Source: JAIBJN01 sp963811635 (GTDB taxonomy: Bacteria > Actinomycetota > Thermoleophilia > Gaiellales > Gaiellaceae). From it: 64,000 nt of DNA. The stretch covers positions 1 to 64,000 of the forward strand of contig CAWESB010000021.1 in assembly GCA_963811635.1 (NCBI GenBank), given 5' to 3'. Each line of letters opens with the position of its first letter. Position 1 is the first letter of the stretch. Shown here piece after piece: positions 8,321 to 17,575 of the stretch. The position numbers and the translations under genes were made by a program. A model generated the notes under the pieces. That model was not told the DNA's origin. It ran no database searches and worked only from the letters and a program-made list of their open reading frames with translations.

Positions 8321-8799
8321 GCGGGCTGCGGGTCGGGATCGGCGTCGACGCCCACGCCTTCTCCCAGGACGCGGCGCTCGTCGTCGGCGGCGTCGAGTTC
8401 CCCGGCGAGGCCGGGCTCGCCGGCCACTCGGACGGCGATGTCGTCGCCCACGCACTCGTCGATGCGATCCTCGGCGCGGCCGGGCTCGGCGACATCGGCA
8501 GCTTCTTCCCCTCCGACGACGCCGAGTGGGAGGGTGCCTCGTCCCTGCTCTTCCTCGAGCGCGCGGTGGCCGCAGTCCGGGAGGCGGGCTTCGAGCTCGT
8601 GAACGCGGACTGCGTCCTCATCGGCGAGCGGCCCCGCATCGCCGGCGTGCGGGCGGAGATGGAGTCCCGGCTGGCCGCCGCGCTCGGCGTCGGGGCCGAC
8701 CAGGTCTCCGTGCGGGCGACGACCACCGACGGCCTCGGGTTCACGGGCCGCGGCGAGGGCCTCGCGGCCCAGGCGGTCGCGCTGCTGGCGGCGCAGTGA
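8317..8799 (+). CDS. ispF: 2-C-methyl-D-erythritol 2,4-cyclodiphosphate synthase
   Basis: 160 residues. GIGVDAHAF provides the metal-binding Asp and His, GHSDGDVVAHALVDA the second conserved block, DIGSFFPSDD the third, and TTDGLGFTGRGEG the C-terminal signature. IspF cyclises CDP-ME 2-phosphate to MEcPP and acts as a trimer in the cytoplasm. The start overlaps the PHP gene by 4 nt. Confidence 0.95.
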   Translation: MSGLRVGIGVDAHAFSQDAALVVGGVEFPGEAGLAGHSDGDVVAHALVDAILGAAGLGDIGSFFPSDDAEWEGASSLLFLERAVAAVREAGFELVNADCVLIGERPRIAGVRAEMESRLAAALGVGADQVSVRATTTDGLGFTGRGEGLAAQAVALLAAQ

Positions 8800-9061
8800 A
8801 GCGCATGGGCAAGCTGGCCCGCGCCGCCGGCCTCGCGCTCGTGGTCGGGGCCGTCGCCGCCGAGCTGAGGAAGCCGGCAGGCGAGAGGACGTGGCACGGC
8901 CGGCTCGTCGGCTTCGTCCCGTACGACCTGCGCCCGCCCACGGTGGCCCGGGTCAAGGCGGCCTGGTGGAGCCCGGACAACCCGCGCATCGTCACCGACC
9001 GCGCGTTTGGTGTCGGCTGGGCGGTCAATCTCGGCCGGCTCGTCCGCCTGGCCCGCGAGCG

Positions 9062-9065
<4 letters not shown>
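8796..9065 (+). CDS. DUF5808 domain protein
   Basis: 89 residues; GTG overlaps the ispF stop. The first about 25 residues are a mildly hydrophobic, basic helix. The conserved core reads VPYDLRPPTVARVKAAWW followed by GVGWAVNLGRL, matching the DUF5808 pattern found in actinobacterial small proteins, often with membrane segments. Its role is unknown. Its 3' end overlaps the mutY stop by 4 nt (convergent). Confidence 0.7.
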
Positions 9066-9778
<713 letters not shown>

Positions 9779-9985
9779 GGGCGAGAGGCTACTCACCTGG
9801 GCGGCGCCGGAGGGCAAGCAGCGCCTATCGCTGCGAAGCAGCGTCAAAATCACCGGCAGCGGAGAGCGCCGGGCCGAAGTTGCGCCGCCCCCTAGCTGGC
9901 TCGCGCCTAGTGCCTCTTTACAGAGACAATGCGAGGCTGGCACGGCCAGGCGGCCGCCTGGCGCCGACAAGCGAGGTGCTCGCAG

Positions 9986-11542
9986 ATGGCGAAATCGCCC
10001 TACGCAAAGCTCCACCGACGTTTTGGACACCGTGCCACCGGCGGAGAGCGGCGGGCCACGATGCTCGCCCGCCGAGCGGCGCTGGAGCGGGGGATGCCGG
10101 CCGGTTGGCTGGAACCGGCAAGTCACGTGCGGGAACAAGCGTCGCGGGGAAAGGTCGCAGTCGTGGGCGCCGGCTTCGCCGGCCTGGCCGGCGCGTTTTG
10201 GCTGGCGCGGTCGGGATTCGAGGTCCGTGTCTTTGAAGCAAGAGATCGCGTGGGTGGACGTGTCCATACCCTCAGAGACTTCTCCGCGGGGAGGCTCATC
10301 GAAGGTGGAGCGGAGCTCATCGGCCTCAATCATCTGCTCTGGATCGCTCTCGCGCAGATTTTCGGTCTGGCCTTCTCGGTCGTAACACCCGAAGACGACG
10401 TCGACCACCTTGGGCTTGAGATGCCCCTCTACTTGAAGGGCGAGCGTCTCTCCCGAGAAGAGGCGGAGAGGGTGTGGGATGAGATGGGAACGGCTGTCGA
10501 CCATCTCGATGCTCATGCCCGGCTGCTGGATCAGTACCGTCCGTGGGAGTCGCCGCACGCCTCGTCCTGGGACAAGCGCCCACTCTCCGAGTGGTTGCAC
10601 GAGCTCGACATCTCACCTCTGTGCCGGGCGGCGCTCGAAGCTCAGTTTGCGAGCAACAACGGAGAGCCCACGGACCGCCAGAGCTACCTGGCCAACCTCG
10701 CGATCGTCAAAGGCGGTGGCCTCAAGCATTTCTGGACAGACAGCGAGATGTTTCGCTGTGCGACGGGAAACGATTCGCTCGCGCGCACGTTGTGTGCCTG
10801 GCTCGACGCGAGCGCGTCGAGTTCTGTTGCCCTCGACACCCCGGTTACGGGAATCGCCGTCTCGGACACGTGCGTGTCGGTCAGTACGGCATCCGGCACG
10901 GAGGACTTCGACTACGTGATCCTCGCGATCCCGCCGTCTCTCTGGTCGACCGGCCTGGTGATCGATCCCCCGATCCCCGCCGAGTATGAGATGCACATGG
11001 GGTCGGTCGTAAAGTTCCTCAGCTCGGTCTCGCAGCGGTTCTGGCTCGAACAGCGGCTTGCCCCGAGCGGCATGGATGACCGGATCGGGGAGACGTGGGA
11101 GGGAACCGACAACCAGACGCTTCTCGAAGGACAGGGCATCGAGCTGACGGTCTTCGCGGGGGGCAATGCGGCCAGAGCGGCATTGGCGAGCCACGATCCG
11201 GCATCCTGGTACGCAGAGCGCCTGGACGTGCTTTTCCCCGGGTACAGCGCTCAACGCCCGACGACGCGCTTCATGGCCTGGCCGAAGGAAGAGTGGACGG
11301 GCGGCGGCTATTCGTGTCCGCTCCCGGGGCAGGTGACGTCGGTCGGGCCGTTCCTGGCAGAGCGCTATTGCGGGCGACTGATATTTGCCGGCGAACATAC
11401 CTGCCCCGCGTTCTACGGCTTCATGGAAGGGGCCCTCGAATCCGGTTCCATCGCCGCCGCCCGCGTCTGCGAGGCCGTTGGTCTCGTCACGGTCGAGTCC
11501 GTCGAATCTGCACTGCGATCCGCGGCAGAGGTGCAGCTGTAG
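9986..11542 (+). CDS. FAD-dependent amine oxidase family protein
   Basis: 518 residues from the ATG at 9986 (GAGGTG about 8 nt upstream); starts at 9929 and 10061 are possible alternatives. The Rossmann FAD motif VVGAGFAGLAGAFWLARSG continues into FEARDRVGGRVHT, and the C-terminal FAD-contact motif LIFAGEHTCPAFYGFMEGAL is intact. This is the monoamine/L-amino-acid oxidase superfamily, which oxidises amines or amino acids with release of H2O2. A basic N-terminal extension of about 60 residues precedes the FAD domain. Substrate unknown; the DUF6308 gene follows after 49 nt. Confidence 0.85.
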   Translation: MAKSPYAKLHRRFGHRATGGERRATMLARRAALERGMPAGWLEPASHVREQASRGKVAVVGAGFAGLAGAFWLARSGFEVRVFEARDRVGGRVHTLRDFSAGRLIEGGAELIGLNHLLWIALAQIFGLAFSVVTPEDDVDHLGLEMPLYLKGERLSREEAERVWDEMGTAVDHLDAHARLLDQYRPWESPHASSWDKRPLSEWLHELDISPLCRAALEAQFASNNGEPTDRQSYLANLAIVKGGGLKHFWTDSEMFRCATGNDSLARTLCAWLDASASSSVALDTPVTGIAVSDTCVSVSTASGTEDFDYVILAIPPSLWSTGLVIDPPIPAEYEMHMGSVVKFLSSVSQRFWLEQRLAPSGMDDRIGETWEGTDNQTLLEGQGIELTVFAGGNAARAALASHDPASWYAERLDVLFPGYSAQRPTTRFMAWPKEEWTGGGYSCPLPGQVTSVGPFLAERYCGRLIFAGEHTCPAFYGFMEGALESGSIAAARVCEAVGLVTVESVESALRSAAEVQL

Positions 11543-11591
11543 CCGGGCGGCCTCGCCGAGCGCCGGACCCCTCGAAGAGCAGCGGCGCCGT

Positions 11592-12197
11592 ATGAAGACG
11601 ATCGTTCTTCGTGCTGGTGTCGAGGTCGAGAATCCACTCGAGCTGGCGCTCGAGTTCCTCGCGGCGTACTCGCGCTACGAGACCGCGGACTCGTCCGGGC
11701 CCATGTCATTCGATGAGCGTGACCTCAGGTCGGCCAACCGGGGCGGTGCTCGCATCTCGGCAGCCGAGATCGAAGCAATTCTCGAGCGCCGCAGCGAGAT
11801 CGAACGCACCTTGCGCCAAATCCACCCCGAGGCATCGTTGGCGGAGGCGGAAAGCTCGATCCCGTGGGTCCCGCTGACGCTGCTCTTCTCGGCATTCGGG
11901 GACATTCGCGGGGTCGGCTTCTCGAAGATGACGAAAGCGCTGCACAGGAAACGGCCGGCGCTGATCCCCATGCTCGACAGCGTCGTCCAGGCTTATCTGA
12001 CGCGGGACGATCGCCCGGCGCACTCGGGGTCATTCGGGGAGGACGCCACCGTGCTCGTCCGCAGGTACAAACGAGACCTCGATCGCAACCTCTCGACTCT
12101 TCACTGGCTCCAGCAAGAGCTCGCGAGCCGCACCTATCGGCTCACGGAGGTGCGCCTCCTCGACCTCTTGATCTGGTCCGTTTCATCCGCAACCTGA
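11592..12197 (+). CDS. DUF6308 family protein
   Basis: 201 residues. The ATG at 11592 begins with the conserved MKTIVLRAGVEVENPLEL. The protein is soluble and mostly helical; conserved blocks include SRYETADS, GARISAAEIEAILERR, LLFSAFGDIRGVGFSKMTKALHRKRP and the C-terminal RLLDLLIWS. The family is actinobacterial and of unknown function. The GVG..K helix-hairpin-helix-like stretch could contact DNA, but that is speculative. It ends in a palindrome that overlaps its stop codon. Confidence 0.65.
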   Translation: MKTIVLRAGVEVENPLELALEFLAAYSRYETADSSGPMSFDERDLRSANRGGARISAAEIEAILERRSEIERTLRQIHPEASLAEAESSIPWVPLTLLFSAFGDIRGVGFSKMTKALHRKRPALIPMLDSVVQAYLTRDDRPAHSGSFGEDATVLVRRYKRDLDRNLSTLHWLQQELASRTYRLTEVRLLDLLIWSVSSAT

Positions 12198-12221
12198 CCC
12201 GCCGTGGCGCCACGGCGGGTC
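12196..12221. terminator. Perfect 26-nt palindrome after the DUF6308 gene
   Basis: GACCCGCCGTGGC followed directly by its reverse complement, starting inside the stop codon. It lies between convergent genes and probably acts as a bidirectional transcription barrier; no T-run is present. Confidence 0.5.
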
Positions 12222-12275
12222 GCGGGCGTTCTCCTGGAACCAGGCGAGGAGCCCGGCGTCCACGAGCCGAGCTGT

Positions 12276-13496
12276 CTACGCGCGCGGCCAGCCGAGCTCG
12301 TGCACGGACGCCGACTCGAGCTCGATGCGTTCGGCGTCCTCCGCGTGCTCCGGCTCGACGGCAAGGACGCCGAGCTCCGCGAGGAACGGCGCCAGGTAGC
12401 GGCCGACAATCTTCCCCGACGGCCACCAGAGTGCGTCCTCCGAGGCCTCCGAGGTCTCCCCGTGGCCGCCGCCGAGCTCGACGCGGAGGAACGTCGGCGT
12501 GCCGCCTGTAAGGAGAAGCGCGCGCAGGACCGGCCGGAACGGCCGCGGCTCCACCCGGGCGCCCGCGGCCGCGGCGATTGACTCCGCGACTGCGTCCGCC
12601 TGCTGCGTCGCGAGACCGCCCTGTTTGATCGGGAAGGCGGTGAGGTCACCCGCGGCGTAGACGTTGGATAGTGTCGAGACACGGCCGTGCGGGTCGGTCG
12701 GGACGAAGCCGCTACGGTCGCGAGGGACGCCGTCGATCTCCGGCGCGCTCTGGCGCGGCAGAGCCACGACCGCGTCGGCGGGGAGCCGGCCGCCCCGCAC
12801 GGCCAGGCTTCTCTCGCCGAAGACTTCCGCGTATGTGCTCGCATGCACCGCGATGTCCCGCTCGGCTAGTGCATTCGCGACCGCCTCGCTCGCGTGAGCC
12901 CCGAAGAGGGCGAGAGGAGCCGGCTCGGAGGTGACGAGCGAGAGCTCGGCGTGGACGTTCTTGCGCCCGAGCTCAGCCGCGGTCTGGAGCGCGAGCTCGT
13001 AGAGCGGCAGCGGCCAGGTGATGCCCGTGGGCACGACGAAGGCAAGCCGGTGCAGCTCGGCGCGCTCGAGCGCGTTCAGCAGGCGTCTGAAGGCCTCGAC
13101 ATCGGCGGGGCCGCGGAAGGTCAGCGCTCCCGGTACCGCCTCCTCTGGCCTGGCGCCGCAGGCGAGCACTGCTGCGTCGTACACGATCGGCGGGCCGTTG
13201 CGGAGGTGGGCGACATGTTCGTCGGGATCGAGGCCCACGACCTCGCCCGGCGTCAGGTCGGCGCCGGCGCTTCGCGCGAGGTCGGCCAGCTCCCAGCGGC
13301 GCACGGGCTCGCCGCCGAACGGCTCCGAGACGGCGAGCGGCCGGTAGAAGAAGTGCGGCTCCGGCGCCACGATCTCGACGCCGACGCGACCCTCCCCGAG
13401 CGCACGCAGGGCGAGGGCCGTCTCGAGTCCGGCCACGCCGCCGCCCGCGACGAGGACGTTGACGTCGAACCTGCTTGATTCGGCTGTCCTGGTCAC
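12276..13496 (-). CDS. FAD/NAD(P)-binding oxidoreductase, sulfide:quinone reductase-like
   Basis: 406 residues from GTG. The N-terminal dinucleotide-binding motif is VLVAGGGVAGLETALAL; EPHFFYRPLAVSEPF and the C-terminal VYAAGDLTAFPIKQGGLATQQAD (FAD-contact Asp) match the SQR/NDH-2/FCC-B family. The cysteines needed for sulfide oxidation are not evident: the one seen, in AVLACGARPEE, is a common structural position. It may therefore be a quinone or ferredoxin reductase rather than a true SQR. It is transcribed away from the PPOX-like gene across a 192-nt spacer. Confidence 0.75.
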   Translation of the reverse strand: MTRTAESSRFDVNVLVAGGGVAGLETALALRALGEGRVGVEIVAPEPHFFYRPLAVSEPFGGEPVRRWELADLARSAGADLTPGEVVGLDPDEHVAHLRNGPPIVYDAAVLACGARPEEAVPGALTFRGPADVEAFRRLLNALERAELHRLAFVVPTGITWPLPLYELALQTAAELGRKNVHAELSLVTSEPAPLALFGAHASEAVANALAERDIAVHASTYAEVFGERSLAVRGGRLPADAVVALPRQSAPEIDGVPRDRSGFVPTDPHGRVSTLSNVYAAGDLTAFPIKQGGLATQQADAVAESIAAAAGARVEPRPFRPVLRALLLTGGTPTFLRVELGGGHGETSEASEDALWWPSGKIVGRYLAPFLAELGVLAVEPEHAEDAERIELESASVHELGWPRA

Positions 13497-13568
13497 TTAG
13501 GCCAGCGTGCCTCCGGCTGCGCGGCGGCGCATCCGGGTTTCCCCGGACCGGCTGACCGCGACCTCCCT

Positions 13569-13586
13569 GATCCGGTATTCCGGATC
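13569..13586. promoter_or_regulatory. Inverted repeat, candidate operator
   Basis: GATCCGG-TATT-CCGGATC, a perfect 7-bp inverted repeat in the spacer between the divergent flavoprotein and PPOX-like genes. It could be a binding site for a dimeric regulator or a small hairpin. The rest of this 192-nt spacer shows no clear element. Confidence 0.35.
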
Positions 13587-13688
13587 GTGGTGGCACCGCA
13601 TGTGTCTCGGTCGTGGCGCAGGTCGAGCCTTTCGCTCGGGCGCACTCCTGGCGACCGGCGCAACACTCGCGTGGCTAGGGTTTGCCGC

Positions 13689-14099
13689 GTGATCGAGGAG
13701 CTCGACCGCGCGCAGATCGACGACCTCCTGAACGCCCAGGTCGTCGGCCGGATCGGCTGTCACGCGGACGGCGTCACCTATGTCGTGCCGGTCATCTACG
13801 CCTACGACGGCGAGGCGTTCTACGTCTACACGGCCGAGGGTCGGAAGGTGCGGATGATGCGCGCGAACCCCGAGATCTGCTTCGAGGTGGACGAGTACGA
13901 GAGCGGCAGCTGGCGCAGCGCGATCGTGCAGGGGCGGTATGAGGAGCTCGACGAGGCCGGGGCCGAACGGGCGCTCGCCCTGCTCGGCGAGCGGTTCGCG
14001 TCCCGCGGGAGCAACGGCCGCCGGCCGCGCGCCGAGGGGACGCCCGTGGCGTTCCGCATCGTCGTCGGCGAGGTCACCGGCCGGGCGGTGCGCCGCTAG
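13689..14099 (+). CDS. Pyridoxamine 5'-phosphate oxidase-like FMN-binding protein
   Basis: 136 residues from the GTG at 13689; an earlier GTG at 13671 is possible. The split-barrel signature VVGRIGCHADGVTYVVPVIYAY and the following FYVYTAEGRKVRMMRANPE are typical of the NimA/PPOX-like flavin-binding family. The conserved IVQGRYEEL strand is present. Such proteins bind FMN, F420 or heme; nitroimidazole reductase activity is known for a subset. The true cofactor cannot be told from sequence. The 3' end overlaps the threonine dehydratase stop. Confidence 0.75.
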   Translation: MIEELDRAQIDDLLNAQVVGRIGCHADGVTYVVPVIYAYDGEAFYVYTAEGRKVRMMRANPEICFEVDEYESGSWRSAIVQGRYEELDEAGAERALALLGERFASRGSNGRRPRAEGTPVAFRIVVGEVTGRAVRR

Positions 14100-15058
14100 T
14101 TCCAGCGCAGTCCGGCGAGCTGCGAGACGTCGAGGTTGCCGCCGGAGAGGACACAGACCACCTTCGTCCCCGGCTCGGTCTCGATCGCACCCGAGCGCAG
14201 GGCCGCGACGGTGGCGGCTGCGGCTCCCTCGGCGACGAGCTTGCAGCGCGTCATCACCCAGGGGACGTTCTCGAAGATCACGTCGTCGGGGACGGTCGCG
14301 ATCTCGTCGACGAAGCGCTGGACGAGATCGAAGGTGTGAACGCCCACGCGCTTCACGCGGAGGCCGTCGATGATCGTGTCGCAGTGCTCGAGCGTCACGA
14401 GCTCGCCCGCCTCGATGCTCCGCTTCATCGCCGGGCCGTCCGCCGACTCGACGCCCACGATCCTGACCTCCGGGTTGGCCTGCTTGAGCGCGGTCGACAC
14501 GCCGGAGATGAGGCCGCCTCCGCCGATCGGGACGACGACGATCTCCGCCTCGGGCCAGTCCTCGTGGATCTCGAGTCCGACCGTGCCCTGGCCGGAGATG
14601 AGGTCGAGGTCGTCGAATGGATGCACGTAGGTCAGCCCTTCCGAGGCGACCAGCTCGCGCGCCTTCGCGTCTGCGTCGTCCCAGATCGATCCGTGGAGGA
14701 CGACCTCGGCTCCGTACCCCCGCGTTGCGGCGATCTTCGACGGCGTCGCGTTCTCGGCCATGCACACGACTGCCCGCACGCCGAGCATCGCCGCCGCGAG
14801 CGCGACGCCCTGGGCGTGGTTGCCGGCGGACGAGCAGACAACCCCGCGGTCGCGCTCCTCCTGGCTGAGCCGGGAAAGCTTCACGAGCGGCCCGCGGATC
14901 TTGTAGGAGCCGGTGCGCTGGAAGATCTCCGCCTTCAGGCGCACGTCGAAGCCCGTTTCCTCACTGAGGATCCGTGACGTCAGGAGCGGCGTCCGGTGAA
15001 CGTTCGGCGCCACGAGGGGCAGCGCGGCCCGCGAGTCGGGCAGGGCGGTGACGCTCAT
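14096..15058 (-). CDS. ilvA: Threonine ammonia-lyase (threonine dehydratase)
   Basis: 320 residues. The PLP lysine lies in GSYKIRGP, the phosphate-binding loop is SSAGNHAQGVA, the glycine-rich loop is PIGGGGLISG and the C-terminal SGGNLD is present. No C-terminal ACT-like regulatory domain exists, so this is the short TdcB-like form without isoleucine feedback control. It turns threonine into 2-oxobutanoate, the entry to isoleucine. The ilv genes at 42-51 kb in the same window make a biosynthetic role plausible; the symbol is by function rather than orthology. Confidence 0.85.
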   Translation of the reverse strand: MSVTALPDSRAALPLVAPNVHRTPLLTSRILSEETGFDVRLKAEIFQRTGSYKIRGPLVKLSRLSQEERDRGVVCSSAGNHAQGVALAAAMLGVRAVVCMAENATPSKIAATRGYGAEVVLHGSIWDDADAKARELVASEGLTYVHPFDDLDLISGQGTVGLEIHEDWPEAEIVVVPIGGGGLISGVSTALKQANPEVRIVGVESADGPAMKRSIEAGELVTLEHCDTIIDGLRVKRVGVHTFDLVQRFVDEIATVPDDVIFENVPWVMTRCKLVAEGAAAATVAALRSGAIETEPGTKVVCVLSGGNLDVSQLAGLRWN

Positions 15059-15096
15059 CGCGAGGAGCCTACTGCCCCGGTACAGTGCCGGGCGAG

Positions 15097-15576
15097 ATGG
15101 CGGTCGACTACTTTCTGAAGGTCGAGGGCATCCCGGGCGAGAGCCTCGACGCCAAGCACAAGGACGAGATCGACGTGCTCGGCTTCAACTGGGGCGTGAG
15201 TCAGGAGGGCGGGACCCGGACCCGCTCCGGCGGTGCCTCCGGCAAGGCCGTGTTCGACGAGCTCATAGTCCTCGCCCGCACGAGCAAGGCATCGCCCCCC
15301 CTCTGGCTCGCCTGCGCGAGCGGCAAGCACATCAAGTCCGCAGTTCTCACCTGCCGCCGGGCCGGCAAGGCTCCGGTCGAGTTTCTGAAGATCACGCTCA
15401 CGGACGTGGTGATCACGTCCTACGAGATCGACGGCACCCAGGAAGAGCCCCCGGTCGATCAGGTCGGTCTCGCCTTCGCGAAGATCGAGACGGCCTACTC
15501 GCCTGTCGACGCGACCGGCAAGGTGCTCTCGCCGGTCAAGGCCGTCTGGGACACGAAGAAGAACGCCAAGGGCTAG
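15097..15576 (+). CDS. Hcp-like (type VI secretion tube family) protein, orphan
   Basis: 159 residues from ATG (a GTG lies 4 codons upstream). The start MAVDYFLKVEGIPGES, the LGFNWGVSQ segment and the paired strands FLKITLTDVVITSYEIDG are characteristic of the Hcp1 family, which forms hexameric rings in phage-tail-like machines. No sheath, VgrG, baseplate or ClpV gene is in the window. Orphan Hcp-like proteins occur in many non-T6SS bacteria with unknown roles. TACAGT ends 10 nt before the ATG, suggesting a nearly leaderless mRNA. gltX starts 5 nt downstream. Confidence 0.8.
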   Translation: MAVDYFLKVEGIPGESLDAKHKDEIDVLGFNWGVSQEGGTRTRSGGASGKAVFDELIVLARTSKASPPLWLACASGKHIKSAVLTCRRAGKAPVEFLKITLTDVVITSYEIDGTQEEPPVDQVGLAFAKIETAYSPVDATGKVLSPVKAVWDTKKNAKG

Positions 15577-15581
15577 CCGGC

Positions 15582-16610
15582 GTGGTCAGGGTGCGCTTCG
15601 CACCGAGCCCGACAGGGTCGCTGCACGTCGGCGGGGCGCTCACGGCCGTCGCCAACCGCGTCTACGCCGACGAGCACGGCGGCGTCTTCGTCCTGCGCAT
15701 CGACGACACGGACGTGGCCCGCGAGGTCGCCGGAGCCGAGAAGGAGATCCTCCGGGAGCTGGAGTGGCTGGGCGTGCATTGGGACGAGGGCCCGATACGG
15801 CAGAGCGAGCGGGCCGAGAGGCACGTCGAGGCAGCCAGGCAGATCGGAACGCCCGATGAGGAGGGAGCGCTTCGCTTCGAGCGGGCGACGCTTGTCCGCG
15901 CGGACGGGCGGCCGACGTACCAGCTGGCCTCCGTGGTCGACGACCTCGACCTGGGCATCACGCACGTGATCCGGGGCACGGACCTGCTGCCGAGCACGCC
16001 GCTCCAGGTGTCGATCGCGCGTGCCCTCGGGGCCGAGCCGCCCGAATATGTCCACCACGGCCTCCTCGTCGGAGACGACGGCCGCAAGCTCTCGAAGCGG
16101 GAGCAGGCGGCCTCCGTGGCGGGCCTGCGCGAGCTGGGGATCCCGCCTGAGGCGGTGCGGGCCTATCTCGAGGAGCTCGGGCTTCCGCGCGGCGACGTCC
16201 ACTTCGACGAGCCTCGGCTGCGGCGGCTCGCGGTCGAGGCGCTCGGCGCCCTCTCCGACGAGGAGCTCGCGGCCCGCGTTGACGCGCCCGCGCGGTTCGG
16301 GCCGGCGCTTCGGGGCGCCCGCGACCTGGTCGAGGCCGCCTCGGTCGCCGCGCAGCTCCGGCAGCCGCCCGCGTCCGGCCCGACCACCTCGCCGGAGACG
16401 CTCCAGCGGTTCGCCGAGCTGCGGGCTGCAGCGCCGGAGGACCTGGACAAGGATGCCGCCAAGGCGATCATCAGGGAGCTCAAGGCGGTGGGCGGCGACC
16501 TGCGCGCGCTCCGTGCGGCGCTCACCGGCGCCGAGCGCGGTCCCGAGCTGTGGGCCGTCCTCGTCGCTCTGCCGCGCGAAGAGGCGCTGTCTCGGGTTAC
16601 CCCGGGTTGA
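15582..16610 (+). CDS. gltX: Glutamate--tRNA ligase, unusually short
   Basis: 342 residues; typical GluRS have 460-490. The class I signatures are intact: FAPSPTGSLHVGG (HIGH-like) and GRKLSKR (KMSKS). Between RAERHVEAARQIG and RFERATLVRADGRPTY about 70 residues of the usual CP1/zinc region are missing. The C-terminal anticodon-binding part is reduced to about 150 residues. GluQ-RS is an alternative, but the gene's place in the gltX position of the sigH-locus order and the remaining C-terminal helical domain favour GluRS. GTG start 5 nt after the Hcp-like gene; the 3' end overlaps the convergent LysR gene by 14 nt. Confidence 0.8.
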   Translation: MVRVRFAPSPTGSLHVGGALTAVANRVYADEHGGVFVLRIDDTDVAREVAGAEKEILRELEWLGVHWDEGPIRQSERAERHVEAARQIGTPDEEGALRFERATLVRADGRPTYQLASVVDDLDLGITHVIRGTDLLPSTPLQVSIARALGAEPPEYVHHGLLVGDDGRKLSKREQAASVAGLRELGIPPEAVRAYLEELGLPRGDVHFDEPRLRRLAVEALGALSDEELAARVDAPARFGPALRGARDLVEAASVAAQLRQPPASGPTTSPETLQRFAELRAAAPEDLDKDAAKAIIRELKAVGGDLRALRAALTGAERGPELWAVLVALPREEALSRVTPG

Positions 16611-17499
16611 GCTCCGGCTGCATCTCCCGGAGCGTGGCGAGAAACTGCTCGGCGGCTCCGGCCGCGCCGCTCAGGTCACGGCGCCGGACGGCGACGATCT
16701 GCCGTGTCAGCGGCTGCGCGTCCTCGATCTCGACGCGGCGCAGCAGGCCCGCGTCCAGCTCGTCGGCCACTGCCGTGTAGGGGATGAGCGCGACGCCGAA
16801 GCCCTCCTGCACCATCTTCTTGGCGGCGTCGATGTTGTCGAGCTCCATGACGGCCTCGGGCCGGACGCCGGCGCCACGGAAGACGGCGTTGGTCAGCTCC
16901 GAGTAGCTCGAGGTCCGGTCGAAGAGGACGAGCTGCTCGCGTGAGATCTCGTCGAGGAGGATGCGCTGGCGACCGGCGAAACGGTGCCCGGGCTCGACGA
17001 CGAGGATGACGCGGTCTTCGTACAGCGGGGTGCTGACGATGTCGGGGTGTCGCAGCTCCCGCACGAGCCCGACCTCGACCTGCTCGCGCAGGACGAGCTC
17101 GAGCACCTCCTCGGAGTGCCCGGTGCGGACGCTGACGCCGACGCGCGGGTGGCTGATCGAGAAGCGCTTGAGGATCCGCGGCAAGACGTACGTCGATACC
17201 GCGGGCGCCGCGCCCAGGGTGAGGCGGCCCGCCCCGCCCCGCTCGAACGCGTTGACGATGCGACGGCCGTCCGCGAGGCTGTCGAGCGCCTTGACCGCGT
17301 GAGGGAGGAAGGCATCGCCGGCCTCGGTGAGTTTCATGCCGCGCGGGGTGCGGACGAAGAGCTTCGTGCCAAGATCCTGCTCGAGGCGCTGCAGGCGGGC
17401 GGTGAGCGCCGGCTGCGTCACGAAGAGCGTGTCGGCGGCGCGGCTGACCGTCCGCGTCCGCGCGACTTCGACGAACGCCTCGATCTGCGCGATTAACAT
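16597..17499 (-). CDS. LysR family transcriptional regulator
   Basis: 300 residues. N-terminal winged helix (about 1-60: FVEVARTRTVSRAADTLFVTQPALTARLQRLEQDLGTKLFVR) and a periplasmic-binding-like effector domain (about 90-300). It is divergent from the small Cys gene, malate synthase and isocitrate lyase, and the two promoters lie almost back to back, so it probably controls the glyoxylate bypass. The inducer is unknown. The mRNA looks leaderless. Confidence 0.88.
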   Translation of the reverse strand: MLIAQIEAFVEVARTRTVSRAADTLFVTQPALTARLQRLEQDLGTKLFVRTPRGMKLTEAGDAFLPHAVKALDSLADGRRIVNAFERGGAGRLTLGAAPAVSTYVLPRILKRFSISHPRVGVSVRTGHSEEVLELVLREQVEVGLVRELRHPDIVSTPLYEDRVILVVEPGHRFAGRQRILLDEISREQLVLFDRTSSYSELTNAVFRGAGVRPEAVMELDNIDAAKKMVQEGFGVALIPYTAVADELDAGLLRRVEIEDAQPLTRQIVAVRRRDLSGAAGAAEQFLATLREMQPELNPG

Positions 17500-17505
17500 A
17501 GATCT

Positions 17506-17533
17506 AGTTTATATCGAGGATCGAAAAAAACAA
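17506..17533 (-). promoter_or_regulatory. Promoter of the LysR gene
   Basis: Minus strand TTGTTT (17528-17533), 16-nt spacer, TAAACT (17506-17511), ending 6 nt before the ATG, so the transcript would be leaderless. The spacer holds TCGA-GGA-TCGA, a symmetric candidate operator. Confidence 0.5.
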
Positions 17534-17534
17534 T

Positions 17535-17563
17535 TTGGTGAATACCGGGACTCCGCCTACCAT
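17535..17563 (+). promoter_or_regulatory. Promoter of the glyoxylate bypass operon
   Basis: TTGGTG (17535-17540), 17-nt spacer, TACCAT (17558-17563). The predicted start point near 17570 lies just before the ATG of the 49-residue gene that precedes malate synthase. Close contact with the divergent LysR promoter suggests shared regulation. Confidence 0.5.
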
Positions 17564-17575
17564 GGAAACACGGGT

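Noticed and set aside
13507..13692. 61-codon plus-strand reading frame in the spacer between the flavoprotein and PPOX-like gene
   Set aside because: No ribosome site and no recognisable fold; composition (Arg/Ser/Trp-rich) is typical of chance frames in GC-rich DNA, and it overlaps the next start.
15097..15576. Type VI secretion locus
   Set aside because: Only the Hcp-like tube protein is present; neighbouring genes are ilvA-like and gltX.
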